Source of the DNA: Chromera velia
Lineage: Eukaryota; Sar; Chromeraceae
Reading direction: 5' to 3'
Length of the DNA: 23,130 nucleotides
Assembly (NCBI GenBank): GCA_018398765.1
Contig: JAHBMJ010002057.1
Location: forward strand, 1-23,130
Shown in pieces: positions 9,770 to 20,373 of this stretch. Numbering within the stretch: position 1 is the stretch's first letter; each line of letters begins with the position of its first letter. Under the pieces are notes generated by a model, which was given only the letters and a program-made list of their open reading frames with translations, had not been told where the DNA came from and made no database searches. A program made the position numbers and the translations under genes.

Positions 9770-10959
9770 GATTCGACCTGACAACGCTTGATGATTCAAG
9801 CGAACCGAATTGTCCCAGAGACGTCGCGACAGCAACAGTTGCTCAAGAGCGTCACTTCAAGTCTGTTGAGAGATCAATACAGATAAGGAATATGAAGTTC
9901 AAGAATTCCGCTCAACCGCCTATGGGAACTTTGTCTGCATGCTGCATGCACGGACTCTTAATTGAAGAGCGTTTTCTGAACATGAAGCTATACATAGTGT
10001 GCATGTCCGAAGCCTATATAGCTGAATGACCGAATGCATGCATGATCGATCGCGCGATCACATGCATATGGCCCGCGGGTCGACGTAATAAATATTTTTG
10101 GCGCGCGTCATGCGCGCTCAAATTTTGTGTGCATGCTAATAAAATTTTGCATATATTACTATATTAAATAGTATCATAGTGCAACTTTGAAGCTAGTGCA
10201 AGCCCTAGCAAGCCCACTCCCAGCAGTAAACCATATAAAGAAAATAAAAGAAAACCTGGAAGGTTAATGCTTATAATTTCAGTAACTATCGAAATAGAGT
10301 CTATTATATAGACTAGACTGAGAGACGCACACACCAACTAGCACGTTAGCAGTGTGACACGAACACATCATAATATATTGCACTAACATTGACTAACAAC
10401 CCCAACTAGATTCACAAAGTGTGTACATGTACTTTGATCTTATAAACTATAATTTTTTCTTGTTGTTGTTCTCTGTTGTAATGTTTGGTTGTTGTTTCAG
10501 TATATTTTAGTAATTGAAAATAATATTAGAAGTCAACTCGACATCAGAAGTTCGGCCCCAACCTTTACCAATCCTCACCACCTCAGCAAAAAACTGCTTA
10601 AGTTGGCATCTGTGTACAGTTCACTACTGCTTTTAAATTTCCAGTTGAAAGACCACAACACAAGACGTGACTTCTGGCTCTCCCCTGGCATACGTGGTGA
10701 CTGGGAATCCATTTGACTCTAGATTTGACTGCACATCTGTCTGTCATGCAAATGAGAGGTCGTTCTCTGCCTCTCAGACGAGGAACCAGACGGGGCATTG
10801 GAAGACGGATGGAGACGGATGCATAATAAAATTGCATGAATGCGCCTTGAAAAGACTGCACTGCATCTTTTCTTTCTCTGCTTCTGAAGAAAACAGCTTT
10901 GAATCCACGCCCGGTCCCTTGATTGTATGATCCAATTGCCTCCCCATGCATCAATTGAA
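9770..10959. other. Intergenic spacer with an AT-rich core
   Basis: It separates the 5' end of the secreted-protein gene from the 3' end of the NOX gene; both read leftwards. The part at 9770-10000 should contain the promoter of the former. Around 10040-10130 are several small palindromes (GATCGATCGCGCGATC, and paired GCGCGC blocks near TCATGCGCGC). About 10130-10530 is AT-rich with no coding pattern. The stretch 10540-10959 is of mixed composition and is probably the NOX 3' flank. No RNA gene was recognised. Confidence 0.5.
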
Positions 10960-13900
10960 CTAACTAAAGTCCTCCTTCACAAGTACAAATTTGGGGGGAG
11001 CACGCACCCCTCTCTGAGACTGCCCTCCCACCTGTCTGCTTGACCCCGAAAAGGGCGATCCGTTTGTCCCCTTCCCCTCTCCTTCCAATTTCTGAATTCC
11101 CTTCAAAACCGATTTTTGAATCTTCGGCCCTGCACACACAAACACCCCCACAGGTCCTTCATCCTCCTCCTCTTCCTCCTCATACATCGACGCCCCCCTC
11201 CCTCCATTGGAAGAGGGTGACAGGAGATCTTCTGTCTCCTCGCTTGGAAGAACTCTCCCGAGCTCCTGATCAAATTTTGGGTATCTGTTGAAGTGAATCT
11301 CCAAAAATTTGTGCCCTCCCGGCCCCCCCACCCCATTGGTCCTGAATGCAAGCTCACTGGGCAGCAACGTGGGCTGCCTAGAAGGATCATTCTCATTCAC
11401 CGGATGCAGGTTGGTGGATTGTCCCGGTGCCCCCCCCCCTCCTACCCCCCCGTGTCCCTTCTTCTTCAGACGTCTTCTCACCAGCTCTGCTTGGGCAACC
11501 AAGGCTTCGAGTGCAGAGATCAGCAACTCGTGCTCAGCCGGCAGCTTTTCCCTGCAATGGAATGGTCGGGTTCAAAAGTCGAACGAACGTATTGGTTGGA
11601 TGGATGTTCTATTCAATTCAAAGATAGCAGCAGCACACTATCGAAAGCTAAGCAGGCACGCAGGCAGCAAGCCGTGTGACTCATTCATTCTTGTCCTGAG
11701 TTCTCCTGAAAAATCTGTGTTCTTTCTTTCTTTCTTTCTTTCTTCCTTTCTTCCTTTCCTTCTTTCCTTCTTTCCTTCTTTCCTTTCTTTCTTTCTTTCT
11801 TTCTTTCTTCCTTTCCTTCTTTCCTTCCTTCCTTTCTTTCTTGCTTTCTTTCTTTCTTTCCTTCCTTCCTTCCTTCCTTCCTTCCTCCTTCATTCCCTTC
11901 CTCCTTCCTTCTCTCGTTTTTGAAGTCGTGAAAGGCAGAAGGAAGGAAGAAAGGAAGGAACAATAGGGGAACTCCAATATTCGCCTTGCGGGATTCACCA
12001 GATTTTTTTTTTTTCTTTCGAAAGAAGTGTCTCGCAAGTTTCCTCTCATCCCCCCCCCCCGCCCCTCACCTTGGGACTGTGATGAACAAGCTGAAAGTGA
12101 GTGGAATCTCCACAGGGCAAAGAACCAAAAAGATGAGTTCATCAAAAGCCCCGAATAATTCGTCCAACCGCCTGTTGGTCCACACAAAGTGGGCCCGTCG
12201 GATTTCCGAAAACTCTTCGATGAACGAGTCGTGGGCCTGTATGCATGCATGCATGCATGTGGTGGCATCGTGTAACAAATACATTCATTCGAATGTGCAT
12301 GCATAATGATCAAAAAGGAAGTATGCATGGATGGACGTGCCATTTATTTTCGATACAGAACCAATGGGCCTGATTTTGCAATTCACTTCTGCGTGTTCAC
12401 ATGAATTTACAGGCTTACCGACAAACATGTGCAAGGACAGGGATGGGCCTCAGCCCTGTCCTTGAGATTTTTTTCTTGGTCCCCTCACTCCCTTTCAACG
12501 TTCCCAAAATGGACCTTTTCGTGTCCACACGCCTACTCTTGATCCCACCCTGTCCCATCATCCATGCATGCATCCATCCATCCATCCCCAGATTCACAAA
12601 CCGGTTCACCATCTGACCGCCTGACAGACGAGGATGCTTTCGTATGAGACCAAAATTTCCCCCTTTCATTGCGAAAGAAAAAGCAGATAGATATTCTTAT
12701 TCGAACGTTCCATCCAGCACTTGACTGACTGACCTGGAGGCCTCCGTCTGGCCTGGGTATGTATCGAGTTCGGAACGCTGCCCCTCCCCCTGCTGCTTCC
12801 CTCTCCCTCTCTGCCTCCTCCGCAAGTATCTCCTGTCTCTTAAACCTCAAAGACATCAGCTCCGTCATGCTGTTCAAGAAACCCAAAAAAGGGGCCATGC
12901 CCGTGGTGGCTCCGATGAAAACTGCACGACGAAAGTTCACCGAATAATCCGCAGGGGCTCCAAATGGCCCGTCAATGTCGATTCTCGGGTAGATCGCGTG
13001 GCTGTCGTCGTGGAGGTCCTTTGCGGCATTGCACGCGGCAAGGAGACGGATGAAGTTCGTCGTCCACTCACCCCTCTTTCCGATCATCAGACGCAAGTCT
13101 CGCTCTGAAGGCGAGCTGCATGTAAGGGGAACAAACAAAAAGGAGGCAGGAAGGAAGGTACACTTCTTCATGGGTTGTCGCAGGAGGGGTCAACAATGAA
13201 AGCGAGATGGACAGAGCGCGCGCGCGCGAGAGAGAGAGAGAGAGACAGAGAGACAGAGTCTGCCGCTACGGAAACCTTTAAGTGAAAATCTGCTGGTGCG
13301 TGGCCAAGAAAGAAATGATAAACCTGGTGTCAAAGGCCTTTGTTCCTTCCAGTATTTCATGATGCACCAATGAGGATAGATAGAGAGGAAGAGTAATGCA
13401 GCTCAAAGAGAAGCAGACGGTCGTACATGTCTGTACGCAGTGCATGCAGAACAGAAGCAACTCTCACTTCTTCACAAAGAAGCTCCTGCTAGCCTACTGA
13501 CCTACCTGCACAGGGCAAAGGAATGCCACCGAATGAGGCATTTGCTTTCATACAGAAATGAGCCCTGAAAAAGAACTCTGTATGAAAGCAAATGCATGCA
13601 CTGACCTGCACAGGGAGAATGGATGCCACTGAATGAGGGAGATCTTGGGGCACCTCACCCAGATGACTTGTCCAGCTCGACACTGGACGTAGGCGGGTCG
13701 GACGATTTTCACAAACGCCACTGTTGCATCCAATACCATAGCGCTGTCCTCTTCCCTCTCCTTTTCTTGTCTCGCCGGACTCGCGGCTCCTTTGTCCTTC
13801 TGCCTCCTTTTTTGATCTGCCTCACTCAAGACCACAACCGCATGACGAATCACGCAGTCAGTCAAAACGGTGAGCGTCCGATACCGTCTCCACCAAAGGT

Positions 13901-14335
13901 CTCCGAGGTAAATCAAGAAACAAGGCAGCCCCCAGAAAACCAGATTCGTGAACCCATATGCAAAGTTGCCCTTCCACCCGTGGAGCATCAACAGAGGAAC
14001 AACAGAGTAGAAGAGCCAGTGAGTCAGATAGAAGACTTCAAAATTGGAGGTGCGAACAGCAGGAAGCGACATGATGCCTATCGCGAGAAACACCGCGACC
14101 AGCGCATACCTGCATCCACCCATAAATTCATTCACAACTTGAAAGATAATGATGATCAAAGGTCTGGGATAACACGCTTTGCCTTTCTCAGTCTCGTGTA
14201 TTGAATTGAAAAACAACAAAAAGAAAAAGAAATAAACGGGCAAAACGGTCTTGGGGTCGGTTTGAAATAAAATTTCGAAGCAGGAGAGAATTGCTAGCTG
14301 GCCTCGCTTCTCTCTTACACTGCGTTTGCACTTTG

Positions 14336-14371
<36 letters not shown>

Positions 14372-17098
14372 ATGAATTCACTCACGCACTGACTGACTGT
14401 CTCACGCTCCCACCCACACATGGATGTCTGTCAGTCTATCTGAGCGCTAGCTGCTTTCAGCTTACTCGTTCACTCACCCTGAGATGCTGGTTTGAGAGAT
14501 CAGCAGATCCGAGTAAGAGGGCACTGCTGTCACCGTCTCCCCCTCCCTCAATCACGAAGTTCAGATCGTCAACAGAAGCCTCAGTCAGACCCCTGTATGT
14601 CCCACTCAGGTGAGAGCACACGTGCCCCAAGGAGGCCACCATCAACCAGGAGGCAGCGCCCATGTGGGCGATCCGGTGCTCGTCCAGAACTGTACGAAGG
14701 GCCTGCCAATTCGCCAAGCAGCTGTTACGAACTGCAGTGATCAGTCCCCTGCGGAAACCAAAAAAAAGAAAATCGGCACAAAATGACACAGTTTTGAATG
14801 CACCTTTTTCGTGTCTGTGGGGCTGTTTCTCGTCATCGGAAAGATCATTTCGCAAAAGGGGGTGGAAAGTAAAAAAATTCAAACAGGACAACGCCAGTCG
14901 ACAGATGAGATGTGGAAGCCACGAGAGAGACTAGTGGTGACCCTAACAGGTGATCGATTTTGTGACTGTCCTGACCGTCACCATCAAGATGGATTTGCAA
15001 GCCCAAATCATGGCAGGAAAACCAATGACCGACAAATCGACCTAAAAAAGGAAAGAAAAACACGTGTGCAAACGGCGAAGAAATGGAGACAGCCAGAGCA
15101 TCCTTCTGAATGACAGACCTGGACATGAGGAGGAAACAGAGTCCGACCAGGCCGTGGGCCGTCAGAGCGAACGACCGGGCACACACGAGGCCCCAACCGA
15201 TTCGGAAAGGGAACTCACGAGTGTTGGAGTACAGCGCAAAGCCGAGACCAAACAAAACGAAGACCGCAATCGTCACGAACACCTGCAAGAAGGAAGTGAG
15301 GGGGGGGGGGAAGGATGAAACTGTCCAAAGGACTGACGCAAAAGCTGCAGGACGCATGCAGAGTTTCTTTTTGTCGTCTGTGAAGTGCAATCGAGAAAAC
15401 AACAAAGAGGATGGATTTTTTTTTCATGTCAGGGAGAAAGAAGGACTTCTTCTCCGGCTTCACAAACAGATCTTCCGCTTGCAGGATGCTTTTTCCCTTC
15501 CTCTTCTCGCCCCTTGCCAGTACATCTTGATTGCCCTTTGTTTCTCTCTTCTTTTCTTTTCTGGGGATGAGTGCCCTCTCTGCCCATGAAGCCACTGATC
15601 AGATCGGTTCTGCATTCTGTACGGAATCCATCCTGGAACAAACACACAAAAATCCTCAGCATCAAAATGAGCATACCTGCGCTGCACTCTGGAAGAAGTC
15701 CTTCAAGGTTTCTACCCTCTCAAAGCCCCACGACCTCAGACGACTGTGAGCCTGCACAGGCTGCTGGACGGCCTGCTTATCTCGGTGGTGTTTGCTCTCA
15801 GACGGCCTCTTCCCGTGTGCGTGCAGCTGGCTGTGATTCGGATGGGAATGTGAGATCAAAAGGTGATTGTTATGCATAGAACGGGGAGAGTGGGAAGCTG
15901 CTTTTGATCGATGGGACTCTGATCGGGCGCCCCCCTCTGTGATCGGTGCCACTGGATTCTCTGTGGCCGCCATCGGTTGGGAAATTTTGCGAAGGATCAC
16001 AGGAGATGCTAGGGAGCCCCGAATTTTGGACGATCTCCTTTGCAGCATCAGTGAACCTCTGTGTGCTACTTCGAAAGCTAAATGTTCCTCCATCTCCCTC
16101 TCCTCTTCTACCATGAGGCACTGTACTGCTGTCTGTAGGCGCTCCATTAGCGCCTGCTCCCCTCGCGGGGTACCGCAACCGGGTGCGGATAAGTAGGGTC
16201 GATTGTGTTCCGAAGAAGCGCGGGGTGCGAGTCCTGCCCGGGGGGGGAAGGCGAGAGAGAGACCTGTTCCCGCTCCTGGAACGGCTCCGTTTTCAGTTCC
16301 CTCTCCCGTCGGTTGAACCGAGGGAGGGGGAGCTTCACTCTCCAAACTCGGCTGTGGGACAGGTGACTCCTTCAATCCTTCGTTCGCTGTGCCGGTTGGG
16401 GGTGTGGGCTCGGTCTTGGCTCGGACTTCGGCATGGTTGGCGTCGGAAGGGGGGGCAATGGGTTGTGGTGGCAGGGTTCGAGATACGTCTGCAGGCGGAG
16501 GTGCGGCAGGTACTGGGGCGTGAGAGGAAGCGGTGAGGCCAAATCGTGTCGACTGCGAAGTGAGACGGTTTTTGAGAAAGAGTGCGAGCGCCATGGCATG
16601 AAGGCTGTTGGGAGAAATGTCAATTCCCAGAACTGTCTTGCAATGAGAAAGGACGGAGATGAGCTCGTTAAGGTCTTTGTAGGTCGTCGGGTCCAGACGC
16701 GCTCTTACCTCCGCATCTGAATCTTTCTCTTTGACTGCTCTCGCATGTCTTTCTCGGAAGTCATGGATACCCTGGGCTTTCAGGGTCATTGCATGAAGGT
16801 CTTGGGATTGCTGGGGCTGCACGCCGCTGGAAGACATGTCGGCAGCATCCGGACTCCCCCCACCGGATCGACGTCTCGGAGGGACGAACAAATTTCGAAT
16901 CGACCCTTCCTTACCCTGCTTGTTTCCAGGGGTCTCTGCCGTGAGAGAGGGAATCTCACCTCCTGTCTCCATATTCTCTGCGGCATTATCATCTGCAGGT
17001 CCCCCTCTCTGAGTGAATCCCATTGTCCCCTCCCCATCGCGCTTTACCTGAAGCCAGCCAGCGTCCGATCCTTCCGAGCCACGCTTTGGCGAAGACAT
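10960..17098 (-). CDS. NADPH oxidase (NOX family), about 1157 aa, seven exons, long N-terminal extension
   Basis: Exons, in order: 17098-15677, 15282-15119, 14748-14534, 14137-13606, 13115-12734, 12236-12070 and 11551-10960 (stop TAG). The enzyme moves electrons from NADPH through FAD and two haems across a membrane to oxygen. Residues 1-474 are a Pro/Ser/Gly-rich, probably disordered extension without EF-hands. An in-frame stop 12 bases upstream supports the start. Haem ligands are His557/His571 (13 residues between) and His640/His653 (12 between), the NOX spacing. HPFSL (772-776) is the FAD motif. GPFGAP (827-832), FIGATTGMAPF (844-854), HFVWTNR (921-927) and VGVFVCAGP (to 1103) are NADPH-domain motifs. 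The tail KFVLVKEDFS resembles the NOX2 C-terminus with one extra Ser. A Gly-rich loop and poly-Glu (about 1083-1093) are inserted in the NADPH lobe. The junction between exons 3 and 4 is the least certain, because its acceptor TTTCAAG is weak. Confidence 0.88.
11720..11885. repeat. Long polypyrimidine/polypurine tract (TTTC/TTCC units)
   Basis: About 165 bp is almost entirely C and T on the plus strand, built from TTTC and CCTT units. It lies in the last intron (11552-12069) of the NOX gene, so it is a GAAA/GGAA purine run in the transcript. It yields a Lys/Glu/Arg-rich shadow frame on the minus strand and Ser/Phe-rich frames on the plus strand. Confidence 0.95.
13216..13258. repeat. CG dinucleotide run followed by GA run
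   Basis: About six CG units pass into GA repeats, then GACAGA units. The tract lies in the NOX intron 13116-13605. Confidence 0.85.
13504..13638. repeat. 100-bp-spaced duplication of a NOX exon end and splice donor, with a 19-bp inverted repeat between
   Basis: A 34-bp segment at 13605-13638 holds the end of NOX exon 4 (the HPFSL codons) and the first base of its donor GT. It is copied at 13505-13538 with 29 of 34 bases identical and a spacing of exactly 100 bp. Between the copies, 13538-13556 and 13577-13595 are perfect inverted repeats of 19 bp around a 20-base loop. The second copy keeps an intact CAG|GTAG donor. Confidence 0.85.
14339..14366. repeat. CT dinucleotide microsatellite
   Basis: About 14 CT units lie in the NOX intron 14138-14533. 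Confidence 0.9.
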
Positions 17099-18202
17099 CG
17101 AGGGTCCTCAACAGAAGTGGACCGATCAGCAGGAAATTGGGAGACTTATACCTCTCAGAGGCACTCAGATGAAGCTTTCTTACTGTGCAAAAGCTCAACT
17201 AAAGTCGCAAGGGGTGAATACGGCAGTATGTTGGGTCGAGATGCTTCCTCAGAGCGCAGGTTAGGTACCGATACATACGACCAGCCGGATATGCAGTCAG
17301 TGCCGACAACATATGAAACCGGCAAAGTGCACCGTTTGTCTCTCCCGGTTTCTCTCTTGTTCGTCAGTCATAGCTGTTCATCCACAGGGAGCAATACGGA
17401 GCTTCCTTCGATCTGTACATCTTGCGGTCTCTCTTCCGTCAATCACCTCAACAATCCTCAACACAACTCCCTCCCCATGCAACTTCGATCCTGCATGCCC
17501 GGCCCCGGCTGCATGCAGCATATGCAATGCATGACGCGCGCGTGCATGCGCGGCCCGCGAAGGCCGCCGCGGGGTCCGTCCGATCTTCCCTCATGCAGTC
17601 AGTGCATGACAGTCACATGCAGGCTCAGTGTTGCTTCAGAGTCTGTTGCACTATATATGTTGCACTGCTGTGTGATCGTTGCAATATGTTGCAGTGTGTT
17701 GTGTTGCATCTCGTGTTGCATCATTGCACCAATTCAATTGATTAATATATAACTCATCGGCAATCAGTTGCACATTAATCAGTGCACTGATGACTGGATC
17801 GAGTTGCAACGCAGAACGACGCCAAAACTGCATGTCATGCAGCCGGACGAATGATTGAGTGCATTCAGGCTGGATTCATCACGATTCATCCTGGTCTGAA
17901 AGGAAAGTGCAGATGTGTCGACATGACTTCATGCAGACCGACCAGGCAATTCACTCACACGGGCAGTGGCGGATTGAAGTGCAACTGCTTGGAGGCTTAA
18001 TCAAACTCCATTCGTTGATTTGACAACTCACCGATCGATCGGAGAAGCATCGCAACTGACTTCCGTGCGTATCAGTCGACTGAACAGCCGGCCAGAACAT
18101 TCACTCGTCCTTCTCTTCTACAAAGGCACTCGGCACTCGGCACTTCAAAGGAAACGCATCAAAGACGTCCGGTGAATTACAAAGGACTGTTCTTGCTCCA
18201 CG
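17099..18202. promoter_or_regulatory. Divergent intergenic region between NOX (-) and RING-CH E3 (+)
   Basis: The 1.1-kb region lies between two outward-facing start codons and must hold both promoters. No coding exon was convincing in it. About 17500-17600 is rich in TGCATG and GC-rich palindromic words such as GCATGCGCGGCC. The stretch 17645-17808 contains the GTTGCA cluster described separately. The part next to the E3 gene (18000-18200) has no obvious TATA box. Plus-strand open frames near 17313-17752 look like chance frames. Confidence 0.6.
17645..17808 (+). promoter_or_regulatory. Cluster of eight GTTGCA hexamers
   Basis: Exact GTTGCA begins at 17645, 17659, 17678, 17688, 17703, 17715, 17767 and 17803, all in the same orientation, with a near match (GTTGCT) at 17630. 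By chance about 0.04 copies per strand would be expected in a stretch this long. The spacing is irregular (10-52 bp), so this is not a simple tandem repeat. A perfect 14-bp palindrome, ATCAGTGCACTGAT, lies inside at 17778-17791. It may be a cluster of transcription-factor sites in the shared promoter. Confidence 0.45.
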
Positions 18203-19430
18203 ATGTCAGGGGAAATTACTCCTCTTCTTCTTTCGTCACCTGGAGAAGAGCTTCAGGCAGATGGATTGGGAGAACAGCTTCAGCACAGTGGAGCACACGC
18301 TAGTCATGCAGAACCAGAGTTGTGCAGAGTTTGTCGCCAGGGCAGCAGTCGTGTCGACATGGGAGAGCTGATTCATCCGTGCAGGTAATTTGGAGGTCGG
18401 GTCGCATCGTCAAACGATGGGCAACCTGTGCTTTGCCCGTGATACATCACATCTCCCTAAAGCCGCTTCAAAGCCTGTTCTTCTCACGCTTGTCCACGGG
18501 ATACCTGAGCGCTTGCAGATGCACCGGGAACCTGAGGTTTGTGCATCGCGAGTGCCTGAACGACTGGCGAGCTTTCGATGGTTCAGCATTCTACTGCGAT
18601 CTTTGTCGCCAAGACTACGAGTTTGAAGTGGCTCCAATCCGAATGAAATCCTGTTTCGTCCAGACTTTGGTGGTCATCGTTGGTCTTTCGATGGTTGCCT
18701 TCTTCGTTCTGTGTGCCGGTCTCATGGGAGCCGCCCTGAATGAATGGGGCGCTTGGGACGAGTTCGGATTCGATCTGGTGGCCTTCTGGTACGAAACCAA
18801 AGAACGGCAACAAGATGTGATGGAGCACACTGAGAAATACTCTCGAGTGGCTCTGCTGGGCTTTGTTGGCATGGGAATCACTGGCTGGGTCTCGTGGCTC
18901 CTCATCAGCCTCTTTGCCTGCTTTCGCAATGGCTACATGCACCAACAACCGCAATTCCACACTTTCCACGAAGAGGAGGATAGACGGTTGGCAGAGAATG
19001 TACGACGCGGAGTCGATCCCGTCGCCCGCATGAGTTTTTTACGGCCGAGTCGCTTGTGCTGCGCGCCAACAGACTTCTTGAACCCCTGCCCCAGACTGTA
19101 CAGCTACGCATGCCCCGCGAACCCTCTGGATGGGCCAGACTGTTCCTACACATGTTGTTCCTGTTGTTCGAGCATGCTTTTCTGCGGAAGCAGAAGTCCA
19201 CCTCCTCATAATCCTATTCAGCCCGTATTCAATAGAGAGAATCGATGCGGCGCCTCGTGCTGTTCTGTAGCGATGTACCTCTGTTTCGTGGCCGTGTCCT
19301 TCTCGGAGCAGTGATCTTCATCGTCTCTCCCTTCGTTTGGTTCTACCTTCTGCTGCGAGAACTGATCGTGAGGAGGTTCCCAGTGAAGAACTTCGAAGAG
19401 GCGCCGTTGCAGATGGAGGAGCAGGTATGA
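18203..19430 (+). CDS. RING-CH (MARCH-type) membrane E3 ubiquitin ligase, about 306 aa
   Basis: Exon 1 is 18203-18384 and exon 2 starts at 18519. The junction (GCAG|GTAATT ... CTTGCAG|ATG) falls inside the zinc domain and restores it exactly. The C4HC3 ligands are Cys41, Cys44, Cys60, Cys62, His70, Cys73, Cys87 and Cys90, with Trp77 before the last pair. This is the RING-CH finger that recruits an E2. Two membrane helices follow, at about 106-131 (FVQTLVVIVGLSMVAFFVL) and 171-195. The end is ambiguous. The exon 2 frame closes with TGA at 19312, while a hydrophobic, coding-like tail (GAVIFIVSPFVWFYLLLREL) continues in another frame to TGA at 19428. An intron at 19098-19270 (CT|GTACAG ... TTCTGTAG|C) restores the frame and gives a third helix. 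Family members ubiquitinate membrane proteins in the endomembrane system. The substrate cannot be guessed. Confidence 0.82.
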
Positions 19431-20373
19431 ATGAGAGGTCGCGACGATGGGGTTTTGTTATACTGAATTTGGAACGACACAGACGCTTTTCACATAATAT
19501 TATTACACGCATGAATAGAAACCTATTAGAAGGAGTTAGAATAAATGTTAAAAATGACTCGCCGTGACTTCGGTCGCTAGTTCGGTCAGCAACTTCAACG
19601 ATAAAGACAGTATTGCCGCAAATAGAAAAGATTGCAGTTACCGTGAGTTACCAACATTTTATATCGTTATAGACATCGTATACATCAACGTATGATTCAA
19701 TGATAGAAATGAAAATATAAATAGTACAAAAAAAAATTAAAAATGATTAAATGAATCTATAATATAAAACTACAACTAGCACTGCAAGCCAAAAATATAA
19801 TGTAAAAACATCTAAATGAATTCAATGTTATTTTAAATTTTGATTTAAAGAGCTAACACCTGCTATTGTAAAAAACTGAACTGCCTCATGCGTCGCCGCC
19901 GAACGCTTTTTATTAGGCCGATGGCGATGGCGTATGATAATGATGATGATGATTAGCACCCTAGTGAGCACCTAGGCTAGCACTCAGATACAATCACTTT
20001 CTGAAAGCGTGGACTGATATATTCAAAAAGTTTTAAATGGATCCCTTCTCACGTTTTTAATCCTAACTCAACGCATCGATTGTGCATCTCACTGATCACT
20101 TTCCGAATCCGAAAATTTGGTGACGATTCTCTTGAATTGGCACTTCAAGCCTGCCATCCTCTGCCCTTTTCTGCACTCTCTCCGCTGCTTCCCTTTTCAG
20201 TCCCCTCCCCCAGATTCTTGCAATGCACTTCACTGAACGTTCGGAGTTCAACGTAGAGCATCCCGTGCAGGCGAGAGTAACAAAAGTGACGTTTCATCAT
20301 TCTAATTTGATCAGACGTACATCAAACAGCTAGGTCTTCCTTCCTCTTTGCCTTCCGAGTCGAGTTCATTTTG
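19431..20373. other. AT-rich spacer between convergent gene ends
   Basis: The 3' flanks of the E3 gene (+) and EF-hand gene (-) meet here. About 19470-19870 is strongly AT-rich with long A runs and no coding pattern. The dispersed element, copy 2, is at about 19894-19955. The rest, 20060-20373, is of mixed composition. No RNA gene was recognised. Confidence 0.6.
19894..19955 (+). repeat. Dispersed element, copy 2
   Basis: This plus-strand copy carries GCCGAACG, then GGCCGATGGCGATGGCG at 19916, then TATGATAATGATGATGATGAT. It matches the reverse complement of 4825-4890, with 23 identical bases in the core and diverged flanks. Confidence 0.6.

Noticed and set aside
11681-12343. 220-aa minus-strand frame rich in Lys/Glu/Arg
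   Set aside because: It is produced by the GAAA/GGAA repeat in a NOX intron and overlaps a real exon in another frame.
14950-15045. Minus-strand hydrophobic frame (VDLSVIGFPAMIWACKSILM) considered as an extra NOX membrane helix
   Set aside because: Exons 2 and 3 join in phase without it and already match the NOX membrane core. Adding it in the required phase meets a stop.
16745-17752. 335-aa plus-strand frame opposite NOX exon 1 and into the promoter region
   Set aside because: It is a shadow of the NOX exon on the other strand followed by non-coding DNA, with no domain-like pattern.
19245-19430. Separate 61-aa gene at the end of the RING-CH gene, or programmed frameshifting
   Set aside because: The segment looks like the natural last membrane helix and tail of the same protein. 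No slippery heptamer is visible, so an intron or sequence error is simpler.
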